Source of the DNA: Streptomyces sp. NBC_01268
GTDB taxonomy: Bacteria; Actinomycetota; Actinomycetes; Streptomycetales; Streptomycetaceae
Assembly (NCBI RefSeq): GCF_036240795.1
Contig: NZ_CP108454.1
Coordinates: 3,348,001 to 3,412,000, forward strand
Reading direction: 5' to 3'
DNA: 64,000 nt
The notes under the pieces were generated by a model. It was not told the origin of the DNA. It did not search any database and saw only the letters and a program-made list of their open reading frames with translations. Shown here one piece after another: positions 25,100-33,758 of this stretch. The stretch's first letter is position 1; the number at the start of each line of letters is the position of its first letter. Position numbers and translations under genes: made by a program.

Positions 25100-25884
25100 G
25101 ACGTCCGCCCGCGCGCGTCGAAGTCCTTCATGCGGTCGAGGACGGCGTCGGCGGTGGGCCGGTGCATCTCGTCGACGATGCGCCCGTCGGCGAGGTAGAG
25201 GACCCGGTCCGCGTAGGAGGCGGCGACCGGGTCGTGGGTGACCATGACGATGGTCTGCCCCAGCTCGTCGACCGACTGGCGCAGGAAGCCGAGGACTTCG
25301 GCGCCGGCGCGCGAGTCGAGGTTTCCGGTCGGCTCGTCACCGAAGATGATCTCGGGACGGGCGGCGAGCGCGCGGGCCACGGCGACGCGCTGCTGCTGGC
25401 CGCCGGAGAGCTGGGCGGGCCGGTGCCTGAGCCGCTCGCCGAGCCCGACGGTCTCGACGACCCGGCGCAGCCACTCCTGGTCGGGCTTGCGGCCGGCGAT
25501 GTCCATGGGCAGCGTGATGTTCTCCAGCGCGTTGAGCGTGGGGAGCAGGTTGAACGCCTGGAAGATGAACCCGATGCGGTCGCGCCGCAGCTGGGTCAGC
25601 TTCTTGTCCTTCAGGCCGGTGATCTCGGTCTCGTCGAGGAAGATCCGGCCGTCGGAGACGGTGTCGAGACCGGCGAGGCAGTGCATGAGCGTGGACTTGC
25701 CGGAGCCCGAGGGGCCCATGATCGCGGTGAACCGGCCGCGGGCGATGTCCACGTCGACGTGGTCGAGCGCGACGACCCGGGTCTCCCCCGAGCCGTACGC
25801 CTTGACGACCTGTCGCGCCCGCGCGGCGACGGCCGTCCGCCCTCCGGTACCCCCGTGCCTGGGGGTGGTCACAGCCGAAGTCAC
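25096..25884 (-). CDS. ABC transporter ATP-binding protein (MacB/LolD type)
   Basis: 262 residues. Walker A GPSGSGKST, Q-loop FIFQAFNLLPTLNALENI, signature LSGGQQQRVAVARAL, Walker B IIFGDEPTGNLDSR and switch His VTHD are all present. This is the LolD/MacB/FtsE subfamily pairing with FtsX-type permeases. The GTG at 25884 is chosen because AGGAG lies 8 nt before it. The first 20 residues (TSAVTTPRHGGTGGRTAV) are extra compared with the family and include a 6-bp C/G hairpin at 25849-25866. It stops in an ATGA overlap with the permease gene. Confidence 0.93.
   Translation of the reverse strand: MTSAVTTPRHGGTGGRTAVAARARQVVKAYGSGETRVVALDHVDVDIARGRFTAIMGPSGSGKSTLMHCLAGLDTVSDGRIFLDETEITGLKDKKLTQLRRDRIGFIFQAFNLLPTLNALENITLPMDIAGRKPDQEWLRRVVETVGLGERLRHRPAQLSGGQQQRVAVARALAARPEIIFGDEPTGNLDSRAGAEVLGFLRQSVDELGQTIVMVTHDPVAASYADRVLYLADGRIVDEMHRPTADAVLDRMKDFDARGRTS
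25849..25866. repeat. Short C/G hairpin element near the start of the ABC ATPase gene
   Basis: ACCCCC, a 6-nt loop and GGGGGT lie inside the first codons of the gene. It resembles in style the 42-bp element in glmU, but the sequences differ. Confidence 0.4.
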
Positions 25885-26144
25885 GGTAGGTCTCCTGAGT
25901 TCGAGTTGTTCGGTGTCGTCCGACGTTCTGTGGCGTTCTTCGTGTCCCTGCGGGATCCCGTAAGACCAAGCTAAGGACGGCGGGGGCCCGGCTCGTCCTC
26001 CGCCGGGACGAACGGGCCCTGGGCTGTATGGGGGAGGAGCCCCTAGGGGTTCTCCATCGAACGATCGAGTGAGAGGGTGGCCCGGGCGCACTTAGATGTA
26101 CGAAGCATCAGTCAGCACCCGTCGGGTGGGGAGAGGGGCCAGCG

Positions 26145-27740
26145 GTGTCCGAGGCGACCACGAGACAGACGGCACCGCCGGCGGCGGACGGCACCCGGCG
26201 CGGGCCGGTCGTCGCCGCGCTGATGCTCGGCATGGCGCTCGCCGCCCTCGACGGCACCGTCGTCTCCACCGCCGTCCCGCAGATCGTCGGCGACCTCGGC
26301 GGACTCTCCGTCTTCTCCTGGCTGTTCTCCGGCTACCTGCTCGCCGTGACGGTCACCCTGCCGGTGTACGGGAAGCTCAGCGACACCTTCGGCCGCAAAC
26401 CCGTCCTGATCTCGGGCATCGTCCTCTTCCTGATCGGCTCCGTGCTGTGCGCGTCCGCCTGGGACATGTACTCGCTCATCGCCTTCCGCGTCGTCCAGGG
26501 CCTCGGCGGCGGCGCCCTCCAGGGCACCGTCCAGACGATCGCCGCCGACCTCTACCCGCTGAAGGAACGCCCCAGGATCCAGGCCCGGCTCTCCTCCGTG
26601 TGGGCCACCGCCGCCGTCGCGGGCCCGGCGGCGGGCGGGCTGCTCGCCGGATACGCGGACTGGCGCTGGATCTTCCTGGTCAACCTGCCGGTCGGGGCGG
26701 CGGCGCTGTGGCTGATCAGCCGCTACCTGGTGGAGCCGGGACGCCCCCTAGGGGACAGGGCCGAAAGCGCCTCCGACGGCGCCGCCGAAGGGGCCCGCAC
26801 CCGGCCCCGGGTCTCCGTGGACTGGGCGGGCGCGCTCGCCATCTTCGGCACCGGCACCCTGCTCCTCACCGCGCTCGTCCAGGGCGGCGTCGCCTGGCCC
26901 TGGCTGTCCGCCCCGTCGCTCGGCCTCTTCGCCGGCGCGGCGGCCCTCGGCGCCCTCACCGTGCTCGTCGAACGCCGCGCCGCCGAACCGATCATCCCCG
27001 GCTGGGTCTGGCGCCGCCGCACCATCGCCGCCGTCAACCTGGCGCTCGGCGCCCTGGGCCTGCTGATGGTCGCCCCGACCGTCTTCCTGCCCACCTACGC
27101 CCAGTCCGTCCTCGGCCTCGGCCCGATCGCCGCCGGCTTCGTGCTCTCCGCGATGACCCTCAGCTGGCCCGTCACGGCCGCCCTCTCCAACCGGGTCTAC
27201 ACCCGCATCGGCTTCCGTCTGACCGCCGTCCTCGGCATGACCGGCGCCCTTCTGGTCCTGCTCGCCTTCCCGCTGCTGCCCTTCCCCGGCGAACCCTGGC
27301 AGCCCGCGCTGCTGATGCTGCTCCTCGGCGGGGCGCTCGGCTTCTTCCAGCTGCCGCTGATCGTCGGGGTCCAGTCGACCGTCCCGTACGAGGAGCGCGG
27401 CACGACCACCGCCTCCGTCCTCTTCGTGCGCCAGGTCGGGCAGAGCGTCGGCGCCGCCCTGTTCGGCGCCGTGGCCAACGGGGTGCTCGCCGCGCGCCTC
27501 GGCGCCGAGAGCGGCGACCTGGACGGTCTGGTCCGCTCCCTGGAGACCCCCGGCTCCCTCACCGGACAGGCCGCGGACCACCTGCGCCGGGCGGTCGACG
27601 CGGCCGTCGACTACGTCTACCTCGGCGCGGCCGCCGCGGCCGCCCTCGCCCTGCTGGCCCTGCTCACCCTCGCCCCGCGCCGCTTCCCGGTCCTGAAGGA
27701 ACAGCAGGACGAGCAGGACGAGGCCCGGCCCGCCGGGTAA
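26145..27740 (+). CDS. MFS drug exporter (DHA2, EmrB/QacA-like)
   Basis: 531 residues with 14 predicted membrane spans. Motif D1-like LDGTVVSTAVPQIVGDLGG sits in span 1. Motif A GKLSDTFGRKPVL lies between spans 2 and 3, and RVVQGLGGGALQGTVQTIAADL (motif B/C region) in spans 4-5. This is the proton-driven multidrug efflux DHA2 family. The GTG at 26145 follows a G-rich GGGGAGAGGGG site. A CCCCTAGGGG palindrome lies about 100 bp upstream. The ComB-like gene starts 40 bp downstream and may be co-transcribed. Substrate not readable. Confidence 0.9.
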   Translation: MSEATTRQTAPPAADGTRRGPVVAALMLGMALAALDGTVVSTAVPQIVGDLGGLSVFSWLFSGYLLAVTVTLPVYGKLSDTFGRKPVLISGIVLFLIGSVLCASAWDMYSLIAFRVVQGLGGGALQGTVQTIAADLYPLKERPRIQARLSSVWATAAVAGPAAGGLLAGYADWRWIFLVNLPVGAAALWLISRYLVEPGRPLGDRAESASDGAAEGARTRPRVSVDWAGALAIFGTGTLLLTALVQGGVAWPWLSAPSLGLFAGAAALGALTVLVERRAAEPIIPGWVWRRRTIAAVNLALGALGLLMVAPTVFLPTYAQSVLGLGPIAAGFVLSAMTLSWPVTAALSNRVYTRIGFRLTAVLGMTGALLVLLAFPLLPFPGEPWQPALLMLLLGGALGFFQLPLIVGVQSTVPYEERGTTTASVLFVRQVGQSVGAALFGAVANGVLAARLGAESGDLDGLVRSLETPGSLTGQAADHLRRAVDAAVDYVYLGAAAAAALALLALLTLAPRRFPVLKEQQDEQDEARPAG

Positions 27741-27780
27741 TCACCGTGCCCCGAAGGCCCGTTGACAGCAGAATGGTGCG

Positions 27781-28470
27781 ATGGATCACCACTTCGTCGG
27801 CATACCGGAGCTGACCGGCGTCCCCCGCGTCGCGGTCGTCATCGACGTCATGCGCGCCTTCACCGTGGCCGCCTGGGCGTTCTCGCGCGGCGCCGAACGG
27901 ATCGTCCTGGCCAAGACGGTGGACGAGGCGCTCGCCCTGAAGGAGCGCCACCCGGGCTGGCTGGCCCTGAAGGACGGGGCCCCGGCGCCCGGCTTCGACG
28001 CGGTGAACTCCCCCGCCCTGCTCAGGTCGCGCGACTTCACCGGCCGCACGCTCGTGCAGAAGACCACGGCCGGCACCGTGGGCGCGCTGGCCGTCGCGGA
28101 CGCCCCGCTGGTGCTGTGCGCCGGCTTCGTGGTGGCCGGCCCGACCGCCCGGTTCCTGCGGGCCGCGGACGCCGGCCCGGTCACGTTCGTCGTCACCGGC
28201 GAGGACGGGCGGGCCGACGAGGACCTCGCCTGCGCCGAGTACATCGGCCGCACCGTCGACGCCGGCGAGGCCGACCCGGCCCCGTACGTCCGCCGCGCGA
28301 GGGACTCCCGGGCGGCCGCCGAGCTCTCGGCCGGTCTGCGCGAGGGTTTCCACCCGGACGACGTCGCCCTCTGCCTGGAGGTCGACCGCTTCCCGTTCGC
28401 GATGGCGGCCCGCCGGGAGGAGTCCCTGACGGTGCTGCGCCCGGTCTCGGCGCCCGGCATCCCGGACTGA
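27781..28470 (+). CDS. 2-phosphosulfolactate phosphatase family protein (ComB-like)
   Basis: A 229-residue protein. [28 protein letters not shown] is the acidic first strand and helix of the ComB fold. It is followed by [30 protein letters not shown] (T-T-A-G-T substrate loop), [21 protein letters not shown] and the closing [13 protein letters not shown]. In methanogens ComB hydrolyses 2-phosphosulfolactate in coenzyme M synthesis. In bacteria without coenzyme M the substrate is uncertain; it may be sulfolactate or another phosphate ester. It starts 40 bp after the exporter gene, so the two could be linked. Confidence 0.85.
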   Translation: MDHHFVGIPELTGVPRVAVVIDVMRAFTVAAWAFSRGAERIVLAKTVDEALALKERHPGWLALKDGAPAPGFDAVNSPALLRSRDFTGRTLVQKTTAGTVGALAVADAPLVLCAGFVVAGPTARFLRAADAGPVTFVVTGEDGRADEDLACAEYIGRTVDAGEADPAPYVRRARDSRAAAELSAGLREGFHPDDVALCLEVDRFPFAMAARREESLTVLRPVSAPGIPD

Positions 28471-28597
28471 AAAGTTCTTTGCCGCATCCGCAAGAAGCGT
28501 AGGCCGGGATCCGCCCCCGGCCCGAGCATGGCCCGCGGGCGCCTCCAAGGCGCTCCCGAGCGCGCGTGACGCGCTTCCGACGGCAGAAGGCGGGCCC

Positions 28598-30043
28598 GTG
28601 ACCACTCTTGCGACGCAACCCCCCACGCTCAGCGCCCGCAGACGGTGGACGGTCCTGGCCGTCTGCGCGCTCAGCATGTTCCTGGTCGGACTCGACACCA
28701 CCATCGTCAACGTCGGCCTGCCCGCGATCGGCGAGGGCCTCGGCGCGGGCACCCGCGGCCTGGCGTGGGTCGTCGACGCGTACACCGTCGTCCTGGCCGG
28801 CCTGCTGGTCGTCTCCGGAGCGCTCGCCGACCGCTTCGGGCGGCGCCGGGTCTTCCGCTGCGGGCTCGTCGTCTTCGGCCTCGCCTCCCTGGCCTGCGCG
28901 CTCGCCCCGTCGCTCGGCGTCCTCGTCGCCGCCCGCGCACTCCAGGGCGTCGGGGCCTCGATGCTGAGCCCGGTGGCCCTGGCGATCGTGGTCAACACGA
29001 TGCCCGACCCCCGCGAACGGGCCCGGGCGATCGGCATCTGGGCCTCGGTGTTCGGGCTCAGCATGGCGGCGGGTCCGGTCACCGGCGGCGCGCTCGTCGA
29101 CGCGTTCGGCTGGCGGTCGGTGTTCTGGGTCAACGCACCGGTCGTCGTCACCGCCCTCGTCCTGGTAGCCGTCTTCGTCCCGGCGGACCCGGCACGCGAC
29201 GGGCAGCGGACCCGGCGCCTCGACCTGCCCGGCCAGCTCCTGCTCACGGCGACCCTGGGACTGTCCGTCGGCGTCCTCATCGAGGGCCCGCGCATCGGCT
29301 GGGGCTCCCCCGCGGCGCTGGCCTGCTACGCCCTGTCCGCCACCGCCGCGGCCGCCTTCGTGCGGGTCGAACTCCGGCGGCCCGAACCCCTCATGGACCT
29401 CCGGCTGTTCAGGCGCCCGCGCTTCGCCGGAGCGGTCCTCGGCGCGGTCGCGGTGTTCGCCGCGCTCAACACCGGCCTGCTGCTCAACACCCTCTACCTC
29501 CAGCACACCCGCGGCTGGACCCCGCTCGCCGCGGGCGCGGCGACCCTGCCGATGGCGCTCGGCGCGACCCTGTGCGCGCCCTGGTCCGGCAGCCTCACCG
29601 GGCGCCACGGGCCCCGCCGCCCGCTGCTCCTCGCGGGCGGGTTCACCGCCGCCGGCGGCCTGTGCCTGGTCGGCCTGGACCCGCACACCGCCGTGCCGCT
29701 GCTCCTCACCGCGTACCTGCTCATCGGCATCGGCTTCGGCTTCGCGAACGCCCCCCTGACCAACACCGCCGTCGGCGGCCTGCCGCCGTCCCGGGCGGGC
29801 GTCGCCGGGGCGATCACCTCCACCGCGCGCCAGATCGGCGCGGCGGTCGGCATCGCCGTCGCCGGGGCCCTGGTCGCCGGCGTCGCCCCCGCCGGCCTCG
29901 CCGACGCCTCCCGCCCCGGCTGGCTGCTGGTCACCGGCTGCGGCCTTCTCCTGCTGGTGGTGGCCAGGTCGGCGGGCGCCACCCGGCCCCCGTCCCCGTC
30001 CCCGTCGGGCGGGACACGGCGGGAATCGCCGGACACGCCCTGA
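28598..30043 (+). CDS. MFS exporter (DHA2 family)
   Basis: 481 residues with about 14 predicted spans. FLVGLDTTIVNVGLPAIGEGLGAG is span 1 with the D-x-TIVNVALP hallmark. Motif A is GALADRFGRRRVF, and motif C lies in SVFGLSMAAGPVTGGALVDAFGW. The family exports antibiotics and related compounds with proton exchange. The C-terminal tail is short, Pro/Ser-rich and cytoplasmic. The GTG start follows AGAAGG. It is the second DHA2 exporter within 2.5 kb, with the ComB-like gene between them; the two are not near-identical, so a recent duplication is unlikely. Confidence 0.9.
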   Translation: MTTLATQPPTLSARRRWTVLAVCALSMFLVGLDTTIVNVGLPAIGEGLGAGTRGLAWVVDAYTVVLAGLLVVSGALADRFGRRRVFRCGLVVFGLASLACALAPSLGVLVAARALQGVGASMLSPVALAIVVNTMPDPRERARAIGIWASVFGLSMAAGPVTGGALVDAFGWRSVFWVNAPVVVTALVLVAVFVPADPARDGQRTRRLDLPGQLLLTATLGLSVGVLIEGPRIGWGSPAALACYALSATAAAAFVRVELRRPEPLMDLRLFRRPRFAGAVLGAVAVFAALNTGLLLNTLYLQHTRGWTPLAAGAATLPMALGATLCAPWSGSLTGRHGPRRPLLLAGGFTAAGGLCLVGLDPHTAVPLLLTAYLLIGIGFGFANAPLTNTAVGGLPPSRAGVAGAITSTARQIGAAVGIAVAGALVAGVAPAGLADASRPGWLLVTGCGLLLLVVARSAGATRPPSPSPSGGTRRESPDTP

Positions 30044-30077
30044 GGGCCGGCGACTCCCAGGAGGGCACCGTCGGCTC

Positions 30078-30983
30078 CTAGTCGCCGCCCTGCCCCTCGG
30101 CCTCGGGCTTCCCGTCGGCCCGCGGCGGCTCCACCCGCCCCGTGAGTGCCGACAGCGACGAGCGGATGTGCTCCATGTGGGAGTGGATCTCCTCCCGGGC
30201 CTCGTCGTGCTCGCGTCGCACCCGGTCCGTCTCGCGCTCGATGCGCTCCTGCCTGAGCCGCGCCTCGGCGAGGATCTCCGCGGCCTTCGCCTCCGCGTCC
30301 TCCTGGCCGTGCCGGGCGGCCTCCTTGGTCTCGGCGAGGCCGCGCCGCGCCTCGTCCAGCTTGCCGTCCGCGTAGGCGACGAGCTCCTCGTGCCGGGCGT
30401 CGAGCTCGGCCACCCGCCGGGCCGCCGCGTGGTCGGCCTCCTCGCGGAGCGCCTGGTGTTCCTCGCGCTGGGCCGCGCGGACCGCCTCGGCCTCGCGCCG
30501 GGTCTCGTCGAACGCGGTCCTCGCCTCGGCGCGGGTCTTCTCCGCGTCGCGCTGCGCCGAGGTCCGCAGCGCGTCGGCCTGCAGGCCGGTCTCCTTGCCG
30601 GTCGCCCGGGCCGCCGCGTCGGCCGCCGCGCGGACGCCCTCCGCGTACGCCCTCGCCGCCTCGGCGGCCTCGCCGGCGGCCGCCTCCGCCGCTTCGGCGA
30701 GCGCCTGCGCCTCGGCCTCCGCGTCCCGTACCAGGGTCTCGTCCTCGGCCTCGGCGAGCTCCAGGATGCGGCGGGCCCGCTCGCTCAGGGAGTCGTAGCG
30801 CTGCGGGGCGAGGGTGGCGACGGCCTCGCGGAGCCGCACGGCCTCCGCCTCCATCTCCTTGGCGAGGACGGTCAGGCGCGCCGCGCGCTCCCACGCGCCG
30901 TCGCGCTCCTCGGAGAGTGCGGCCAGGTAGCGGTCGACCTGCTCCGGGCGGTAACCGCGCCCCCGTCCGACGGCGAAATTCAT
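30078..30983 (-). CDS. FilP/Scy-like coiled-coil cytoskeletal protein
   Basis: A 301-residue protein. The start, FAVGRGRGYRPEQVDRYLAALSEERD, is the DivIVA-like box shared by Streptomyces coiled-coil proteins. The rest is an almost uninterrupted coiled coil rich in Ala, Glu and Arg (residues about 25-290), ending in RVEPPRADGKPEAEGQGGD. Relatives are often annotated as cellulose-binding proteins, a name from an early report that is not supported by any cellulose-binding module here. FilP-like proteins form intermediate-filament-like structures at hyphal tips; that role is inferred. The ATG is chosen by homology to the GYxxxQVDxxL start. Confidence 0.78.
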   Translation of the reverse strand: MNFAVGRGRGYRPEQVDRYLAALSEERDGAWERAARLTVLAKEMEAEAVRLREAVATLAPQRYDSLSERARRILELAEAEDETLVRDAEAEAQALAEAAEAAAGEAAEAARAYAEGVRAAADAAARATGKETGLQADALRTSAQRDAEKTRAEARTAFDETRREAEAVRAAQREEHQALREEADHAAARRVAELDARHEELVAYADGKLDEARRGLAETKEAARHGQEDAEAKAAEILAEARLRQERIERETDRVRREHDEAREEIHSHMEHIRSSLSALTGRVEPPRADGKPEAEGQGGD

Positions 30984-31047
30984 GCCTGACGCCCCTTCGT
31001 CTCCCTTATGTCCAACAAACAACAAGGATGCGGCATCAGATCGGACA

Positions 31048-31083
31048 AAAGGCGCCCGACGTGAGCACACGTCGAGCGCCTTT
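31048..31083 (-). terminator. Terminator of the minus-strand toxin-module operon
   Basis: A stem of about 15 bp with one mismatch (CGACGTG core, GGCGC and AAA/TTT outer) and an AGCA loop. It lies 35 bp after the deaminase-fusion stop codon. Confidence 0.75.
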
Positions 31084-31117
31084 CGTCACATCCCGCTCAT
31101 GCGCGGACCGGGTCGGG

Positions 31118-33751
31118 CTACAACAGGCCGTCCCACATCTGCTCCAGGAGCACGGACCACCAGTTCTCCGGCGACGACAGCGCCGCCGGGTCCAGCATCG
31201 CCAGCTGCGCCTGGAAATCGGTCGTCCACCGGCCCGCCTGCTCCGGGTTGAGCCCGAACCGCAGCCGCCACATGCGCCCGAGCAGCGCCAGACACCGGAC
31301 GAACTCCGGCAGCCCCGTGTTCACGAACTGCGGCGGCACCGACTGCCCGCCCGGACCCGCCTCCACCGGCACGGCGACGATGTGCGCCGTCCCGTACTGG
31401 ACACAGATCGCCCGGCCGAAGTCCGAACCGAGCACCAGATACGACCCGGCGTCCGCCGCCGGCTGCACCTGCCGCTGCGCCGCGAGCTCCGCGAGCGTCG
31501 GCACCACCGGCATGGCCGGCTGCGCCCAGAAGAACGGCCCGAAGTCGGCCGGCAGGCCCGCCCACACGAGCGTGACCGCCACCAGCTCCGGAACGCCCTG
31601 CCGGGACACCGCACGCTGGTCGAAGCGCAGGATGCCCGGACCGAACGCCCCGGCCAGCTCCTGCGCCACCCCGTCCGGCGGCAGCGGCGGCGCCGGCTGC
31701 ACCTGCGGCAACGGCGCCCGCACCGGCGCGGGCCGCGCCGGACCGTCCGCGACCTGGTGCAACTCGCCCTGGTGGGTGATGAGCTGCTGCATGCCCTGCT
31801 GACGGCCCGCGTGATCACGCCCGTACGGCGCGATGTTGGTGATCCGCGCCTGCGGCCAGGTCTCCCGGATCATCCGCGCGCAGTAACCGCCCGGCAGCTC
31901 ACAGGACTCCAACTCCGTGTGCAGCTCCAGCACTTGCTGCGGCGGCACGTTCATCGCGCGCAGCTCGTGCAGGATCTGCCACTCCGGGTGCGGGGTACCC
32001 GGCGCGGAACGCCGGATGATCTGCTGCTCCGAGCCGTCGGGCGCGCGGTAGCGCAGCACGGCCTGGTAGCCGGGACCCACGGTCGGCAGCCCGGCGGGCG
32101 GCTGCTGCGGGTACCCGTACGCGGGCGGCGGCACGGGCGCGTTCACCGGCGCCGGCACGGGACCGGGCGGCGGGGGCGGCCCGACGGGGCCCGCCGGACC
32201 GGGCTGCGCCAGCATCGTCGCGGCGTGCGCGATCCCGCCCGGCGGCGTCCCGGGCGCACCCGGCACCCCCGGCGGCGGAGGCGGGGGCGGCGGAGCCCCC
32301 GGACCGCCCTGGTTCGGGTGCGCCAGCATCGTCGCGGCATGCGCCACCCCGCCCGGCGGCGTCCCGGGCGCACCCGGCACCCCCGGCGGCGGAGGCGGAG
32401 GCGGCGGAGCGCCCGGACCGCCCTGGTTCGGGTGCGCCAGCATCGTCGCGGCGTGGTGCACCGCGGGCGGAGGCGTCGCACCGGGCGGCGCGGGCGGACC
32501 AGGCGGGCCCGGCGGCGTGGGCTGCGCGGGCGCGGCGGGCGGCGGCGTCGACTGCGGGCCCTCGGGCCCGAGCTGCGACACCAGCTGCGTCCGCACGTAC
32601 CCACCGGGCGGCGGCGTCGGCGCCTTGCTGGTCGCCGCGTCGGCGAGGTCCGCGGCACCGGGCGGGCTCGGCGGCACGGGCGGGGTGCCCGGCTGCGCTA
32701 CCGGCGGAGCGGAGGGCGCGCTCGGCGGGCCCGGAGGCACCACGGGGCCGCCCTGCGGGAACGGGGCGTCCGTGTTCAGGCGCGGCGCGATCGCCGTCGC
32801 CGGCAGCGCGCTGCCGCCCTTCATGAGCGCGGTGGGAGCGTCCGCCCCCACGACCGGCGGCGGCGTGTCCTCGTCGTCCGCCCCCGAGAGCGGCGGCGCG
32901 AACACCGTCGCCGGCAGCGGCACGGCCCCGTCGGCACCGCCCGCGCTCGCGTTCGCGTCCGCCCAGGGACTCGGCGAGGACTGCGCGGGCACGGCCGCGG
33001 AGGCCTCGACCGGAGCGGGCGCCGGAGCCGGGTCCGGCACCGGGGCCGGGGAGGCCTCCGCCGCGGGCGCGGGCGCGGACGCGGGCGTGGGCGTGGACTC
33101 AGGTACGGGCAGAGGCGCGGGCTCGGGCAGCGGCGCGGGCTCGGAGGAATCCTCGGCAGCACCGACGGCCCCGGCACCCCCCGCACCGACCCCGGACCCG
33201 GAAGCCCCGGAACCCGGCACCTCCGACGCACCCGACACCACCGCCACACCCGACACCTCGGACACCGACGACACCACAGGCGCCCCGGGCGCCCCCGACG
33301 TCCCCGGCCCCGCCGATCCGCCCTCCGTCGACGCCCCCGCACTCGCCTGCGACGCGTTCGACGCCACCGGCGGCAGGCCGATCTTGTCCGCGGCCTCCTG
33401 GAGCCACTCCGGCGGGCTCAACAGGAACGAGGTCTGATTCAGGTCGATCCGGGCCGACGCCTGCGCCGGGACCGACGCGACCGGCTCCGCGACCGCGCCG
33501 TACTCCTCCTCGTAACGGCGGATGACCTCACCCACCGGAAGCCCCGGCCACAACGTCGCCTCGCCACTGTCACGGGCGATGACCAGCCGCTGCCGACCCC
33601 CGTCCGGGGTCGGCGCCTCCTCGCGCTCCTCGGCCCACACGACGAAGCCGAGCCCGAACTCCCGAACCCGCACCTCCCGGTGCAGGTAGGCCGGCACATC
33701 GCCGTTGATCCACTCCTCGGCGCGCTCCTGCGCCTGCGCGAACGTCACCAC
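31118..33751 (-). CDS. Imm35/YrhB-like, Pro-rich, deaminase and SUKH-4 fusion protein
   Basis: 877 residues in four parts. Residues 1-85 (TFAQAQERAEEWINGDVPAYLHREVRV) look like an Imm35/YrhB immunity-type domain. About 100-560 is a disordered Pro/Ala/Gly linker with a 38-residue tandem repeat. About 552-670 is a deaminase fold with HPEWQILHEL (H588, E590) and SCELPGGYCARM (C617, C624), the zinc-ligand layout of DddA/SCP1.201-like deaminases but with CX6C spacing. About 687-877 matches SUKH-4 (GSYLVLGSDFGRAICVQYG, LPEFVRCLALLGRMWRLRFG). No signal peptide or secretion domain is present. It starts at GTG with GGGGGAG inside the end of the upstream gene. Possible roles are self-neutralised effector, sensor or defence protein; enzymatic activity unproven. 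Confidence 0.78.
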   Translation of the reverse strand: MVTFAQAQERAEEWINGDVPAYLHREVRVREFGLGFVVWAEEREEAPTPDGGRQRLVIARDSGEATLWPGLPVGEVIRRYEEEYGAVAEPVASVPAQASARIDLNQTSFLLSPPEWLQEAADKIGLPPVASNASQASAGASTEGGSAGPGTSGAPGAPVVSSVSEVSGVAVVSGASEVPGSGASGSGVGAGGAGAVGAAEDSSEPAPLPEPAPLPVPESTPTPASAPAPAAEASPAPVPDPAPAPAPVEASAAVPAQSSPSPWADANASAGGADGAVPLPATVFAPPLSGADDEDTPPPVVGADAPTALMKGGSALPATAIAPRLNTDAPFPQGGPVVPPGPPSAPSAPPVAQPGTPPVPPSPPGAADLADAATSKAPTPPPGGYVRTQLVSQLGPEGPQSTPPPAAPAQPTPPGPPGPPAPPGATPPPAVHHAATMLAHPNQGGPGAPPPPPPPPGVPGAPGTPPGGVAHAATMLAHPNQGGPGAPPPPPPPPGVPGAPGTPPGGIAHAATMLAQPGPAGPVGPPPPPGPVPAPVNAPVPPPAYGYPQQPPAGLPTVGPGYQAVLRYRAPDGSEQQIIRRSAPGTPHPEWQILHELRAMNVPPQQVLELHTELESCELPGGYCARMIRETWPQARITNIAPYGRDHAGRQQGMQQLITHQGELHQVADGPARPAPVRAPLPQVQPAPPLPPDGVAQELAGAFGPGILRFDQRAVSRQGVPELVAVTLVWAGLPADFGPFFWAQPAMPVVPTLAELAAQRQVQPAADAGSYLVLGSDFGRAICVQYGTAHIVAVPVEAGPGGQSVPPQFVNTGLPEFVRCLALLGRMWRLRFGLNPEQAGRWTTDFQAQLAMLDPAALSSPENWWSVLLEQMWDGLL
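32190..32455. repeat. 114-bp tandem repeat in the Pro-rich linker
   Basis: Units at 114-bp period (32425, 32311, 32197 in plus coordinates) encode a 38-residue unit beginning AATMLAHPNQGGPGA and containing eight prolines in a row. The last unit is degenerate. Confidence 0.85.
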
Positions 33752-33758
33752 AGCCAGT

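Noticed and set aside
26040..26049. CCCCTAGGGG palindrome before the DHA2 exporter as an operator
   Set aside because: A very similar CCCTAGGGG occurs inside the exporter gene near 26750, and no adjacent regulator gene is present, so control is not supported.
30078..30983. Cellulose-binding protein as a functional name
   Set aside because: The sequence is a coiled coil with a DivIVA-like box and has no cellulose-binding module.
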